From Tetracentron sinense (Eukaryota; Streptophyta; Magnoliopsida; Trochodendrales; Trochodendraceae): a stretch of DNA of 64,000 nucleotides. The notes under the pieces are model-generated. The model ran no database searches, was not told where the DNA came from, and saw nothing but the letters and a program-made list of their open reading frames with translations. This document shows, one piece after another, positions 34,640 through 46,759 of this stretch; position 1 is the first letter of the stretch, and the number at the start of each line of letters is the position of its first letter. The stretch lies in assembly GCA_015143295.1 (NCBI GenBank), contig CM026554.1, positions 32,873,531 to 32,937,530 of the forward strand, given 5' to 3'. Both the position numbers and the translations under genes were made by a program.

Positions 34640-34965
34640 AGACTTGTAAGACCCTAGTTTAAGGACCTATATGGATATGTAAAAAGGTATAACAAGCATG
34701 GCAACATGTAGTTGTAAAGACCTGTATAGATATGGAAAAATGTATAATAAGTATGGAAACATGTGGTTGTAAAGACCTGTATGGATATGAAAAAAGGTAT
34801 AACAAGCATGCCAACATGTGGTTGTAAGAACCTGTATGAATATGGAAACTGGTATAAAAAGCATGACAACATGTGGTTGTGAGGACTAGTATAACAAGTA
34901 TGGCAACATGTGGTTGTAAGGACTAGTACAACAAATATCATAACATGTAGTTGTAAGGACCGATC
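34640..34965. repeat. Tandem repeat in LTR A, ~55-bp units
   Basis: Five to six units of the type GACCTGTATGGATATGGAAA, then GGTATAACAAGCATGGCAAC, then ATGTGGTTGTAAG. Minus-strand open frames rich in Tyr, His and Thr across this array are by-products of the repeat. Confidence 0.75.
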
Positions 34966-35820
34966 TAGTATGATTATGTGTTACTTGTAAGAAACCTAGA
35001 AAGAACTAACAAGCATCTCATAAGTCTCACAAGTCCACACAAGTCAAGAGTCTGGTTATATGCTTTGCATGATGGTGTGTTTACATGTTTTCCATGCATG
35101 AATTGTAAGATGTGTTATTTATATTAAAGCATGAGCATGTGGATATGTTATTGTATATTGTTAGCTAGACTTTTTATACGCCGATCTTTCATTTGGTCAG
35201 CCGTACTTTTTATGTCGGTAGTTGTATGAGGGTTCGATATCTGTGTTCCACCACCTTGGATAGAGGAGGAGTACCCCAAAGAGCAGGAAGGTGATTTCTA
35301 GGAAGAGGAAATAAATCTAGATTACTCTCCCTATTATTGAATTTAGATGATTGTTGTTTATTTCAGTTTATTTAAGGGATGTAATAAGACAATTTTGGGT
35401 TATATTGTTTAGATTTATTTTCAGTCATTGATCATGCTTAAGGATCGTGTTTACTTGATATTTATGATTGGACTAACGGATTGGATTTATGTAATGACCC
35501 CAAAATCCTACAAGGCTAAAATAAGACTTTGGAATCGTTTTTTTTTTTTTTTTTTAATAAAGCCACTGAGGGGGAGTGGGAGGTTTGGCATGGACCCATA
35601 CCGGTTTATTAATAATAAAATGAAATGGGGGGGACATAAACCTTATCCCTACAACCAGACCAATAAAGAGAATAAAAGCTAAAGAAAGGAGGGGACATAA
35701 ACCTTACCCCTACAACCAAACCAAAAAATAACACAACTAAGAAGGGGGGGGACATAAACCTTACCCCTATAATACAAACAAGGGGGCAAAAAACACCTAA
35801 CCCTAACTAAAATATCAAAA

Positions 35821-38800
35821 TCAAGTCTTAACAACTCGGATATTACCAATACCCATTTTATCCAATCGGCTTAAAGCATTAATCTCAGCCGGGATATTAG
35901 CAGAAGAAAAATAGTTAGATACCTTCAACTCGCATCCAATATTGGCTAATTCATCAGCTACACAGTTGGCTTCTCTATAAACAAGCTTGATAGAATGACT
36001 ATCCAAAAGAAAGGCTTTGATCTTGATATCTTTATACCAATTCTTCCAAGAATGAGATCCCCTACCATTCCAAGTGTCAACCAAAATTTGAGAATCAGTT
36101 TCTATATCAACATTTTGAATATCAAGTTGATGGCATAACAAAAGACCATCAATAAGAGCCTGCGTCTCCACCAAGTTGTTGGTACAAACACCATAGTAAG
36201 AAAAAAAACCAGCTACTATGTCTCCACTATGATTTCTGATAATACCTCATTCACCTGATATCCCCGGATTTCCTCTCGAGGCACCATCAATATTAAGTTT
36301 CATTCTCTCACTGGGGGGACAATGCCACTTAACAAAAACCGTCTTGAAGTTCGAATTAACATACCGATTCAATCCACCAATGGGAGTTAAATTAAGGTCA
36401 TTCTTTGTATAGAGAGAACCAATGTCCAGAATTTTTCTTTTTATTATATTCATCAAAGTTCCACCTCTTCTAGCCTTAGAGTCATATTTTCTTCGGCATC
36501 TTTCAGTCCAGATTTCCCAAACTATCCAAGTTGGGATAAGTAAATAAAGCACATTTTTTCTAGAAGAAAAGCCTCGGATCCACCTCTTAATACGAAATTG
36601 AATATTATCTCAAGAAAAAACTGGGATGATGCAGTAATTGGAGAAAAAATTCCAGAGTTTAGTAGCAATATCACTTCTGATAAACAAGTGATAGACATTT
36701 TCCATCCTGATATTCTCACAACAGTAACATCTACTAGCCATAGGAATGCCCAATCCTTGAACAGCCGAATCAATTGGAATAGCATTATTCAAAAGTTTTC
36801 AGCAAAAAATCTGAATTTTAGTAGGGATAATAGGGTAAAACTGAATACCAAGGGTGGTCATGATTTTTCTCCCTTATAGCTTGCCATGCTGATTTAACAG
36901 AAAATTTCTTATCTAGAGTCTTGTTCCAAATAGTAACATCTTCATCATTTGAGGTAAAAAAACCTTCATCTTTAATATTATCAATAGAAGAAGGCAACAA
37001 AAAGGGGCTAACCTGAGTTAAATTCCAGTTACCAGCTGAGTCAAGGATGTTACCAATGTTTGGGCTGATAGAAGGAGGGGATATGGCTTCATTAATTAGA
37101 GCTTCCTCCCCACACCAATGGTCAAACCAAAAGTTGATTGTAGATCCCTTCCCAATAAGCACAGTTGAGTTGGACAGCATACACTAGAAAACACTACAAA
37201 TATCTTGCCATAATTTTGACGTTCCCCGTATAGGCAAAGCATTCCAAACATGGATAACACTATATTTAGCTTTGAAGAACCACGACCAAAGACATTCTGA
37301 GGTGTATATATTCCACGCCTGTTTAACTCTGAAAGCTGAAGAAAATTCTGACATTTTTCTGATACCCAAACCACCTTCAGAGTACGGCAAATAGCATTTT
37401 TTCCACTTTACCCAATATCTCCTTTCAGAGAGATCCAAATTGTTCCAGAAAAATTTAGCAATAGAGGAATCAATAGATGAGCTAATACTCGCAGGGATAT
37501 GAATACTCGATAAGATATAAGCAGGAATGGAAGATAACACATGTTTAATCAGAATCAACCTCCCTCCTGAAGATAAAAGCTTGCCGGACCAACCAGAAAT
37601 TCTTCTCTGAATTTTCTCCATCAGAGGAAAGAAATAAGACCTTTTCTATCTTCCTTTGAAAATGGGAACACCAAGATAGGTGAAAGGTAATTGTTTGAAA
37701 TTAATCCCGGTGCATATAGAGATAGCTCTCTTTCTGGATATAGGAAGCTTATCCGAACAAAACAAAGAACTTTTTTGTTTGTTAATTTTTTGACCAGATG
37801 AAGCTTCATAGATTTTTAAAAAATCAGCAATACTTTTCAAGCAACTAGATCTGCCATTACAAAATATTAGAGTGTCATCAGCAAATAAAAGGTGAGAAAC
37901 AGGAAAACCATACCTCCCAATATTGTAAGCGCGGGTTTGATTTGATAAGATCTCTTTAAAGACCTCTACTAAGGACCTCTTCTGCAAAAATGAACAGAGC
38001 CGGAGAAAGAGGGTCTCCCTGTCTTAAGCCTCTCGAACTTTGAAAGAAACCATGTAAAGTGCCATTGATAATAATAGAGAAGCATTGAGTAGAAATGCAG
38101 GCTTGAATGAGTCTGATAAAATCTTCGCAAAATCCAAACTTTTGAAGAACTGCTAAAAGAAAACCACATTCCATACGGTCATATGCTTTAGCCATATCCA
38201 GTTTAATAACTAAATTTCCTCCAAAAGTTTTCCTATCAATTTCATGGACCATTTCTTGAGCAATTGTGATGTTTTCCGTAATATTACGCCCTTTAACAAA
38301 AGCACTTTGTTCCTCTGAAATGATGTTAGGGAGAGCAGCCCCAAGACAATCAGCAAGAATTCTAGAAAAGATCTTATACATAAAATTGCAAAGGCTTATA
38401 GGACGGTAATCAGCAAAGGTAGCAGGGTTTTCATTTTTAGCAATTAAAGCACAGTTGTGGCATTTATCGATTTAGGAATTTGAGGGTCAGAAAAAAATTG
38501 AGACACAACAGACAACAAGTCTTCTTTAATAATATCCTAGCATTCTTGATAAAAATACCCATCATAGCCATTCGGACCTGGAGCACTGTCAGCATCCATG
38601 TTGAAGACCACTTTCTGAATCTCTTCCAAAGAGGGAGAAGCAATCAAAGAAATATTTTCTTTAGCCGAAACCAGAGAAGGGATATTGTTTAAGATACAAT
38701 CCTCAATAACACAGTTATCAGAAGCCAGAAGGTCTTGAAAATACTCAACCGCCTCTGAAGCAATACCTTGAGAGTCATCAATCCAAAAACCCTGGGAGTT

Positions 38801-39952
38801 CTTTATTTTTTAGATGCTATTTCTTTTCCTTCTTTGGTTGACAACAACATGAAAAAATTTTGTGTTATTATCCCCTTCCTTCAGCCATTTAACGCGAGAT
38901 TTTTGTCTCCAAAAAATCTCTTCTTGAATAAGGACTTTTTGAAGATCATCTTTGAGAGCTAATAGAATATTTTCCTGATCATCATCCCAATGATCCTGAA
39001 GAGCTATCTCAGCAACACAAATTTTTTCCTCCAAATCTTTAATCTTGAAGAAAATGTTCCCAAAAACCTCTTTATTCCAACCCTTGAGAGAAACTTTAAG
39101 TCTTTTAAGTTTAAGAAAGAAAGATAAAATAGGGTTAGCTGAAATTGGCAAATTCTAAGAATCCTCTACTAACCTTTTAAACCCTGGATGAGAGATCCAC
39201 ATCTTTTGAAATCTGAACTGAGAAGGACGATGAAGAGCTTCCCTTCTAAAATTTAGCAGAAGAGGAGCATGATCAGAATTCAGCCGTGATAAATGAGTGA
39301 CTTGAGTATTTGGAAACCTGAAATCCCAAGCAGCATTAGACATAATTCTATCTAATCTAGCATAGATTCTGTTATTCCCTTTCTAGTTGTTGCACCATGG
39401 GAACTTATTACCTATGTATCCTGCATCAATAAGAGCAAGCTCATTGATAAAAGAACAAAAGTCTTCTATAGAACGAATATTAGCATCCCTACCTCCCATT
39501 TTCTCCTCAATAGAGGCAATGGCATTAAAATCTCCAGCTATAAGAATAAGCTCATCATATGAAGAAAGAATAATGGAAAGGTCATTCCATAAAATTTGTC
39601 TCTCCTCCCTAAGGCATTTAGCATACACAAAAATACAACGAATAATAGCAGAATTCTCAACACTGATATCTACAATAAGAACTTGGTCCAAAGAAGCAAT
39701 AAGAGAAACATTGATAGAACTTTTCCACATAATCCAGACTTTTGGGTGATGAAGATAAGCATTGAGACCTAACATTTTACTAAGAGGTTTAATATTATCA
39801 GAATGTTGCATCGGTTCCATTAGAGCAACCATAGAGATATTATAAATTCCAATCATCTTCTTAAGTCTGGCCTTTGAGGCTAAATTACCCACCCCTCGAA
39901 TATTCCAAGACAAGAAACTAGACATTGGAAACTGAGAGGTTTTCTTCCACAA
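35821..39952 (-). pseudogene. LINE ORF2 (endonuclease, reverse transcriptase, RNase H)
   Basis: An APE-type endonuclease opens ORF2: FLSWNIRGVGN near the N-terminus, MEP and AGDFNAI (39,952-39,160). Reverse transcriptase follows: VIKLDMAKAYDR, GLRQGDPLSPALF and the catalytic FADDTLIF (about 38,380-37,850). A zinc region of the zf-RVT type (RCYCCENIRMENVYHLF) lies near 36,740. RNase H with NIDGASRGNPG, ETDSQILVDTWNG and VYREANCVADELA ends at 35,821. It overlaps the end of ORF1 by about 35 bp. At least four changes of frame (between 38.8 and 38.4 kb, at about 37.98 kb, near 37.3 kb and again near 36.8 kb) plus stops inactivate it. Confidence 0.85.
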
Positions 39953-41732
39953 CTGGAGCCACAGCTCTAGATCTTGTGATTATAGACGAAGGGGGAATAT
40001 CTTTTTTTGTCTTTTTGATGCTTCCCCTTTCTTCTTTTTGTTCTAGACAGAAATTTAATTTTGAAAGCCCCTCTAAAAAATCTTTCGAGTCTTCAATGAA
40101 AGACTTTTTTGCCTCAAACATAGGATGACTTTGATCATCATGAAATTCTGCTGAAGAAGAAGTTAGCCATAAAATATCATAATCATATTTTTTATTTTTG
40201 CAAATACTAACCTGATTCCGTTGGAGAAGAATTTGAAGATTGGAAGTATCAGGAACACTGATCTCCATTAGGATGAGATCAGAAGGATTAACTGTAGAGC
40301 AACCATCCTTTAATAGACAAGAGTAAGCATTTGAAGGGTTGTTGAAAGAAAATTTTTCTACTTGATGCTCTACACGATCTTGATGCATATCAGTAGAGAA
40401 ACCATTTATAATGTTCTCAGTATCAATCTCCTCTTCTTCCGCAGAACTATTTAAATCTTCCACTGCTGTAACGTTAGGTTTAGCCATTGAAGAACTGATA
40501 TCTTGATGGATTTTTTGTTCAGATTTTTTCTCATAAGCGTCTGTAGATGGAACTTGATTTTGCTCTGTACCATTGCCCACAGGAGAAGCCCTATTCACTT
40601 GCTAGATCGGAGAAGACTCCTTCAAATTGTTCATCTGAATTGCTAATTCCTTTGAAATAGCAGTTGCTGTATTATTATCAATAATATCCTCTTTCTCTAT
40701 GGCTTGAAAGGTATTAAAAATTTCTAAATCCAAGCCGTGAATATTTTGAGTAGCTCCATGAAGCGCATCAGCTTTATTTCTTTGATTTGGCAATATCTTA
40801 CCAAACGATTTGGCAACCCAGACATGAGTCGGTTCTGCAGGTTTTGTTTTCAAAGCTTCCATGTTATCTTCCGAGTTTATTCCCTTTCAGACTTCTTTTG
40901 GATCATGATGGTGGTTTGATGGATCCTTAGAATGGGTCTTCTGTTGCATTTTGCACTGGCTATCATCATGCCCAAGTTTATGGCATCTACTACAAAACTC
41001 AACTTCTTTCTCATAAACAATACGCTGCCATCGGCTGGAATGCCCTATACCTAACCAAAATCTATGAAGTTTCTCCTTACTAACATCCACCACCACATAG
41101 ATCCTAGCCAAGCTAGGTCTGCTAAGATTTCTAGTTGGACCATCAACAAGTATAACTCTCCCTATCAAACTCCCTATTGAAGAGAGGTCATTAGGATTAA
41201 ATAAATTCAATGGCAACCCTGGAAGGTTGATCCAAACCAGAACTAGGGATGTCTCTTGACCAGATCTGAAGTGAGGCGTCCATTTAAAAAATTGAACCCG
41301 CTTACCTATAACAAAACAGTAGTCCTTCATCCACATGGCTAGGTAGTCATATTCATTCTAAAATTTGATCAATATATGCTGAGTATCCATGACACCCACT
41401 GAGAAGTTCTGCTAGATATGAAAAGATTCTTTAATGAAGGATTGAAGATCATCTAACTTAGGTCTTCTATAGGAGCATTTAGCAATAAGGGCAAAACTAA
41501 GAGGAGATGCTGATCTTTCAAGTTCTTGAGATGAAAAATAAAGGGTTGGTTCCCCTTGAAAGCTAGATCCCCCCTTAATATTCAAAGATCGTAGAATCAA
41601 ATCTCCATTAGGCTTTTTATGATCCGAATGAGCATGACAGTGTTCAAGAACATAGGCAAATGAGTGATTAGGATCAAGAGGTTGAGTGGGAGAGCCTCCA
41701 CCTACGATGAAGGCAGCCGCAAGGGCTGCCAT
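39918..41732 (-). pseudogene. LINE ORF1 (DUF4283 / zinc-knuckle Gag-like protein)
   Basis: It is one continuous frame of about 604 codons from ATG at 41,732, interrupted by four in-frame stops (near 41,412, 41,357, 40,887 and 40,602) but with no frame shift seen. The N-terminal half has the DUF4283 pattern (WTPHFRSGQETSLVLVWINL, LPGLPLNLFNPNDL, IGRVILVDGPT). A CCHC zinc knuckle (CSRCHKLGHDDSQC) follows at about residues 255-270, then a long acidic, Ser-rich tail. Such proteins bind the LINE RNA. The start is 92 bp inside the LINE's 5' end, which suits a full-length 5' UTR. Confidence 0.8.
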
Positions 41733-41836
41733 GAACCCTAATTTCTGAAAGAAAATCTGCTATCTTGCACCTAATATTAGAAAATGCTAACATGCACCTC
41801 CAGACCTCAAAATCCACTCTTTCCCTTTGGAATCGT

Positions 41837-42420
41837 CACATCTCCTTAACCTGCTTGAAATCCATGCATATAAGGCATACTAAAGCATCTCCAAAACCGA
41901 GAACAATAAAAATTCCATGAAACCAAACCATCCATATATAAAATGAATTAACCACCTTGTACAATCTATGACCAATACTAACTTTACTCACAATTAGATC
42001 ATAATGAATCCCATAATGTGATTTACACTTAAGCAACATCATAAACCTGAAAGTATCAAGTACTTAATACAATCTTTTAATATAATAGAAATCTAACAAT
42101 ATGTAAAAAGAATTGTCTAAGTCCACTCCTCCTCTTGGAAATCACCTACTCTCTTTTTCTCGCACCACTTCTTTAACCTAAGATTCGGCGGCTCACTCCC
42201 GGTCCGAACCTGCTGACAATAACAGGTCGACTGAGCATTGACAACGCTCAGTGGATATCCAGTCTAACTATCAATAGCAATAACTCATGCTCATAACTAA
42301 TATCAAATTCATGTGTCAGTGACAAAATCAATAACATGTTCATTAACATTTGCATAATCCATGACAAGTTCATATAGCATAATCCATAACATGTGCATAT
42401 GACATTTGCATAATTCATGA
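41837..42420 (-). other. 3' part of LTR B
   Basis: Non-coding LTR sequence. It has no gene, but shares with LTR A and copy C a conserved block before the 3' end (on the minus strand GTCGACCTGTTATTGTCAGC and, further on, AGGTGATTTCCAAGAGGAGG). Confidence 0.55.
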
Positions 42421-42880
42421 CAGGTTCATATAGCATAATCAATGATAGGTTCATATGACATCTGCATAATCAGAGTACAAAAAAGATGTGAGCATATCAT
42501 GACATGTTTCATTGCCCTTGTAATTCCGTGTTCATGATTCAGTACTTGCAATTTAGTGTTAATGTCCGTCAACGTATGATAAGTTCCATATTCATGTTTC
42601 AGTAACTGTAATTCAGTCTCAATGTCCGATAACGCATGATAAGTTCCATATTTATGTTTCAGTACTTGTAATTCAGTTTCAATGTCCGACAACTCATGAT
42701 AAGTTCCGACAACGCATGATAAGATCGACAACGCATGATAAGATCCAACAACGCATGATAAAATGCCCTTACACAGCATGATCGACAATGCATGATAAGA
42801 TGCCCTTACACGGCATGTTCGACAACACATGATAAGATGCCCTTACATGGGATGTTCGATGACACATGATAAGATCAATG
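42240..42880. repeat. Tandem repeats in LTR B
   Basis: Two kinds lie side by side: ~60-bp units with CAGTACTTGTAATTCAGT and AATGTCCGACAACTCATGAT (about 42,535-42,710), and ~20-30-bp units around GACAACGCATGATAAGATC (42,710-42,880). Left of them, CATAATCCATGACAAGTTCA units repeat from about 42,350. They sit at the same relative place as the 55-bp array of LTR A, with different sequence. Confidence 0.7.
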
Positions 42881-44484
42881 TTCATATCATCACTTTGACT
42901 CGCGTACTTGTGAGAATCTTAGACTTAGGAGACAACATGCTTATGAGATATTTATGTTTATGAGTATTTGAGCAGTTTATTCAAATCATGCACTTATTCA
43001 GATCCCTCATTGGGCTTATTCATCCTATCAGGCGTATGCAATGCTTATGCTTGTGGTCCACATGGGTGACTTGTGAAGCTGTTATCTTAACATACACGTG
43101 AGTTTGTGCATAAGTGCTGCAATTAACATTCGAATTGGTCATCGCTTAGATTCTGATCTTTCACCATGGAAACTCCACTATACTGTCTCATACCATATAG
43201 TTAGAGAATTCCCATTTTGGAAGATCTTCCTTTAAGCTTTGGCCTACCCGAATATCAATCACCATACGATAGACATAATTTAACATTCGTAATTAATTTT
43301 CGAACTCGGTTATTGCCTAGACTTCAGTCTTCCGCCAAGAAACTCTGCTAGATTACATCTCCCTAGTTAGAGGATTCCTGGCCTGGAGGACTTCCTCTAT
43401 GCTTTGGCCTATCCGAATGTTGATCACCGTACAAGTTTAAATAGGGTATAATTTAGCATACGAGTATTTAGGGCATAATTTACATAGTAAACCTTATCAT
43501 GATTTCACTATTCTCCTAACGAACTTCATAAATAGTAAACCTTATCACCTTCCCTCATTCATAAGATATCATAATAGTAGAATCATACTTAATAGAATTT
43601 GCAACCCCAAGTAAAATCCTCATATTATATAAATAGCACATAATTTAGCATGATAAACCATAATTCAATAACATCATATTTAACACTGAAAACACTCTCA
43701 AGAATTTAAAAAAACACCGTATGTGTATTTGTTATGTGTACATTGCCCTTTCCTATTTTTCCATCATACAATAGTCATTCACATAATCCATGAGCATTCA
43801 ATTCAAGCTCAACCCCACTCTATGCATCCATAATCCATCCCTTTACAATTTAAGCTCATCCACCAACATTTTCATGCATCCATAACCCATAAAGCATAAC
43901 TCATAATCCAATTTAAGCTTCTAACATATAAATTCATCTATATCCTTACTTAAATATGCAATGTCTCATACAAATTCATTGTTTATCATACTTAATCAAT
44001 AAACATACTAATACAAGGTTTAGATTAGAGGAAATATCGATCATTCATACATAATAGAGCTTGTAGCACATGCAAGACCCTCATTTCAAGAGTAAAATCT
44101 ATCATTCATGTTTATTACCTACTCATCTTTATATAATCATGTAATACCCTTGATAACCGATAAATATTCTTATTTAAACATGCAAAACATTTACTAAGGT
44201 TAGATTAAAAATGATATCGACCTTAGGGATCCTTCCCTTGGATCCAAAACGCTAGATGAAGCTCCTTGAAGCTTTGAGGATGATTTCCAAGCTAAGCTTC
44301 TCCTCCTCTAAGCAAAACTTTTCTTCTTCAAGCCAAAACTCTCTTATAACTCTAGATTTTCTCTTCTCCTTTTCCAAATTAGGTTAAAAATGGTTTAGAA
44401 CCCTAAAACCCTCGAAATAGAACCCCTATTATAGCCCCCAAGGGTTTAGAAACCCAAACAAATGCAGTTTCAAGAGAAAACTGG

Positions 44485-44580
44485 GTAGAAGTGTGATTGA
44501 TCGCACCTATGGTGAGAGAAACACCCCAGAACTCGACTAAATGCGATTGATCACACTTGTTTTGCGATAGGTCGCAACCC
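44485..44580. promoter_or_regulatory. Three near-palindromic boxes upstream of the LTR B TATA box
   Basis: GTGATTGATCGCAC, GCGATTGATCACAC and GCGATAGGTCGCA lie within 86 bp, just upstream (minus sense) of the TATA-like box. LTR copy C has a similar set with another word (CTCGAGCG / CGCTCGAGTGG) in the same position. Repeated palindromes at this place could have been binding sites for a host factor; this is inference. Confidence 0.35.
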
Positions 44581-45235
44581 TTTTCCTCCACTTTGGTATT
44601 TTGACCATAACTTTTGATTTACTTATCGAATTTTAACGATTCAACTTGTGTTGGACTCATCATTCAAAGGGAAAATTTTTTGTATATAATGGATAAATCC
44701 TAATTATGAGTTTTTAATGATCTAAAATGGATCTACAGCTGACTGGTCTAGAATTTTAGTAGACAAAACATTAGAAAACCTACTTTTGACTTAGCTTAGA
44801 CTCAAAATCTGGAAAAACATTAAACATGAACCTCAAAGAGGGTTCTAATACCTTTCTAATGGTTCAAAAATCACTCAATTCCGATAAGCGGTGACAAAAC
44901 TAGAGCTCCTAAAGTTGAGGGTCTATTAAGGCATCCCTCTCTTTATAACTTTGATTAAGCCTTGATCACACCACACCATTTAGATATAATCACATAAATA
45001 TTAAAAACATCACAGAAACTATTATACTCATATTACTTGCATTAAAGGCATGAAAAAGATTCAGGTCTCTACAATTTAATTATTAGAATTATTATTATTG
45101 TTTGAGGTTAATGATTATGAGGAATTTTTAGGTTCATCTTTTAGTATGTGCTTCAATGCTCTTAAATGGATAAAGTCAAGTAAGTCACGTGCCAAAGTTC
45201 TACATTCTCCTAGTAGGGGATTTTGGGGCGTGACA

Positions 45236-45960
45236 TTTTTAATAATTGTTATAGGCAAGAATCCTCGTGTTGCGTGCCTGTAGATGGCCGAGGAGCTTCT
45301 ATGGCGTACATCTGTAGTATGAGGCCTTGCTTCTTCTTTATTGTTGCTCATGATACTCACCAATGATCTTATCATTAGGGCTAATAAACCTTGTAAGCAA
45401 ACTTCATTGCCATCTACCGTGAATGTCATCTTAAATTTAGAAAAGTCCCAAACTATTGGCCCAAGTGTCCTTAGCCATGGTGCACCAAGGACCACTTCAC
45501 AACCTTCTAATGGCAAGAGATAAAAATCTACCTGAAGTGGAATTCCTTGAAGAGAGATATGTATGCCCAAACACTTTCCTCCATTGGAAAGTCGCTCGCC
45601 ACTTGCCACAACTACATCAAAGTGTCCTCCTTGTCCCAGTCGTAGGCCCACCTTTTTGGCAAGTCTTTCATACAAGAAATTATGCGTGCTTCCAAAATCT
45701 ACCAAAACCGTCACTTCTTTAGGCACCAATTGACCACGCAGGCGCATAGTTTGTGGTGCGTGGGCTCTAGAAATAGCATGCAGGGATATGGCTAGCGTTT
45801 CATCGTTAGCCTCTTCTACTGCATCATCATCAGAAGAGAGAATTTCCGCCTCCTCTGGCCACTCGCCCTCCAAGAGGAAGATCTTCTTACACCTGTGACC
45901 GGGCCCATACTTCTCGTCACAATTAAAACAAAGCCCCTTCTTACATCGTGCTTCCAACTC
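45236..45960 (-). mobile_element. Chromodomain element: zinc knuckle and protease
   Basis: The minus strand shows GLCFNCDEKYGPGHRCKK (CCHC knuckle) followed by an aspartic protease with VLVDFGSTHNFLYERLAKK and LLPLEGCEVVLGAPWLRTLG. This is the usual order in plant chromoviruses. The left edge is the insertion point of solo LTR A. Confidence 0.8.
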
Positions 45961-46741
45961 CTATGGAGGTAGCCTTTTAATGGGTGTAGAAACCGGATGG
46001 ATAGAACCGGGTGTAAAGGGTGGAGCAAGATGCCTCACCTCAGGCTATTGTCCCCTTCTTTGATTAAGGAGCCTAGCCTCATACAGAGGAGCTGCAGATA
46101 GGGAGGAATGACACAATGCTTGAACGTCAGCCCTGATGTTCTCCCGGAGGCCACTAACGAAACAACACAGTTGTTGGGAGGGCAGCATGTTTCTTGTCTG
46201 AGCTAGCAGTTTCTCAAACTGACCTTGGTAATCTCATACCGAGCCTATCTGTCTCAATTTTGTCAAATCACTGAAAAAATCTTCAAATTGGGTGGGTCTA
46301 TACCGCCCATGCAATCCTCCTGTGAACTCCTCCCATGAAATTTGGACATTTTCCTTCATGAGTAATGATACCATAACTGAGCCTCTTTCTCTAAGTGGAA
46401 TGTGGCTAATGGTACTCTTTCTTCTTCTGGTGTTTGTTGAAAGGTGAAAATTTTCTTAGCATGACAAATCCAGTTAGTTGGGTCATCTTCCCCATTATAG
46501 CATGGAAAGTCAAGCTTTGCAATCTTCAAAGCTGTGGATCGATTGGTGTTATTGGTGCCTCCCATCCAACCAGTCCCGTTGGGACTAATCGAGTTCTCTC
46601 CTTGCTCCGGACCACGGTTCATCAGCAACTGATCAAACCTGGAATTCATTGCCGCAAACATCTCCTGAATTTCCTTTGATAGCCATTCAGATGTGGCTCC
46701 CATCTCTGCTTCTATTTGATCGATCCTATGCTTCGACATGC
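45961..46741 (-). mobile_element. Chromodomain element: Gag
   Basis: Recognisable Gag words on the minus strand: KIAKLDFPCYNGEDDPTNWI, HAKKIFTFQQTPEEERVPLA and HLEKEAQLWYHY. An N-terminal coiled-looking stretch (RIDQIEAEMGATSEWLSKEI) precedes them. Broken. Confidence 0.75.
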
Positions 46742-46756
46742 CTGGCTCTAATACCA
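46742..46756 (-). promoter_or_regulatory. Primer-binding site, initiator tRNA-Met type
   Basis: On the minus strand TGGTATTAGAGCCAG lies just inside the 5' LTR. It differs by one base from the common plant primer site TGGTATCAGAGCC. Confidence 0.75.
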
Positions 46757-46759
46757 ATT

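Larger units (their letters stand above)
35539..41824 (-). mobile_element. L1-type plant LINE, 6.3 kb, with 12-bp target duplication
   Basis: A poly-A tail (T run at 35,539-35,557 on the plus strand), two ORFs on the minus strand and a perfect 12-bp duplication CTTTGGAATCGT (35,527-35,538 and 41,825-41,836) define a near full-length LINE. ORF1 (41,732-39,918) is a Gag-like protein. ORF2 (39,952 to about 35,821) holds endonuclease, reverse transcriptase, a zinc region and a C-terminal RNase H, the order seen in plant L1 lines that acquired RNase H. It is inserted in solo LTR B and is the youngest layer. Stops and several frame changes make it inactive. Confidence 0.9.
35490..45073 (-). mobile_element. 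Solo LTR B (same family as A, opposite strand), split by a LINE
   Basis: On the minus strand it begins TGTAGAGACCTGAATC at 45,073 and ends GGATTTTGGGGTCATTACA at 35,490. Identical 5-bp duplications ATTTA flank it (35,485-35,489 and 45,074-45,078). Without the LINE it is about 3.3 kb. It has a TATA-like box (GGGCTATAATAGGGG, near 44,430), a leader, a tandem-repeat zone and the GTCAGCAGG block near its 3' end. It has no coding region, so it is again a solo LTR, and it is younger than LTR A. Confidence 0.75.
32626..45235 (+). mobile_element. Solo LTR A (Tekay/Del-like), split by a nested insertion
   Basis: A plus-strand LTR starts TGTAGAGACCCGAATTT at 32,626 and ends GGATTTTGGGGCGTGACA at 45,235. 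It is interrupted from 35,490 to 45,073 by LTR B. Its own length is about 3.0 kb. It landed in the chromodomain element between protease and reverse transcriptase. Flanks TCTTT and TTTTT make an imperfect 5-bp duplication. No internal coding region exists, so it is a solo LTR left by recombination. A TATA box (TCTATAAATACCCC, about 33,190) is followed by a leader. The LTR type (long, starting TGTAGAGACC, ending GGGGCGTGACA) fits Tekay/Del-type elements. Confidence 0.75.

Noticed and set aside
34654-34941. Minus-strand 95-codon frame rich in Tyr and His
   Set aside because: It repeats with the 55-bp units of LTR A and has no domain.
42426-42830. Minus-strand 134-codon frame with repeated YHALS words
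   Set aside because: It is a product of the tandem repeats in LTR B.
32626-45235. One giant inverted-repeat element
   Set aside because: ATTTA duplications at 35,485 and 45,074 show that the two opposite LTRs are separate insertions, one inside the other.
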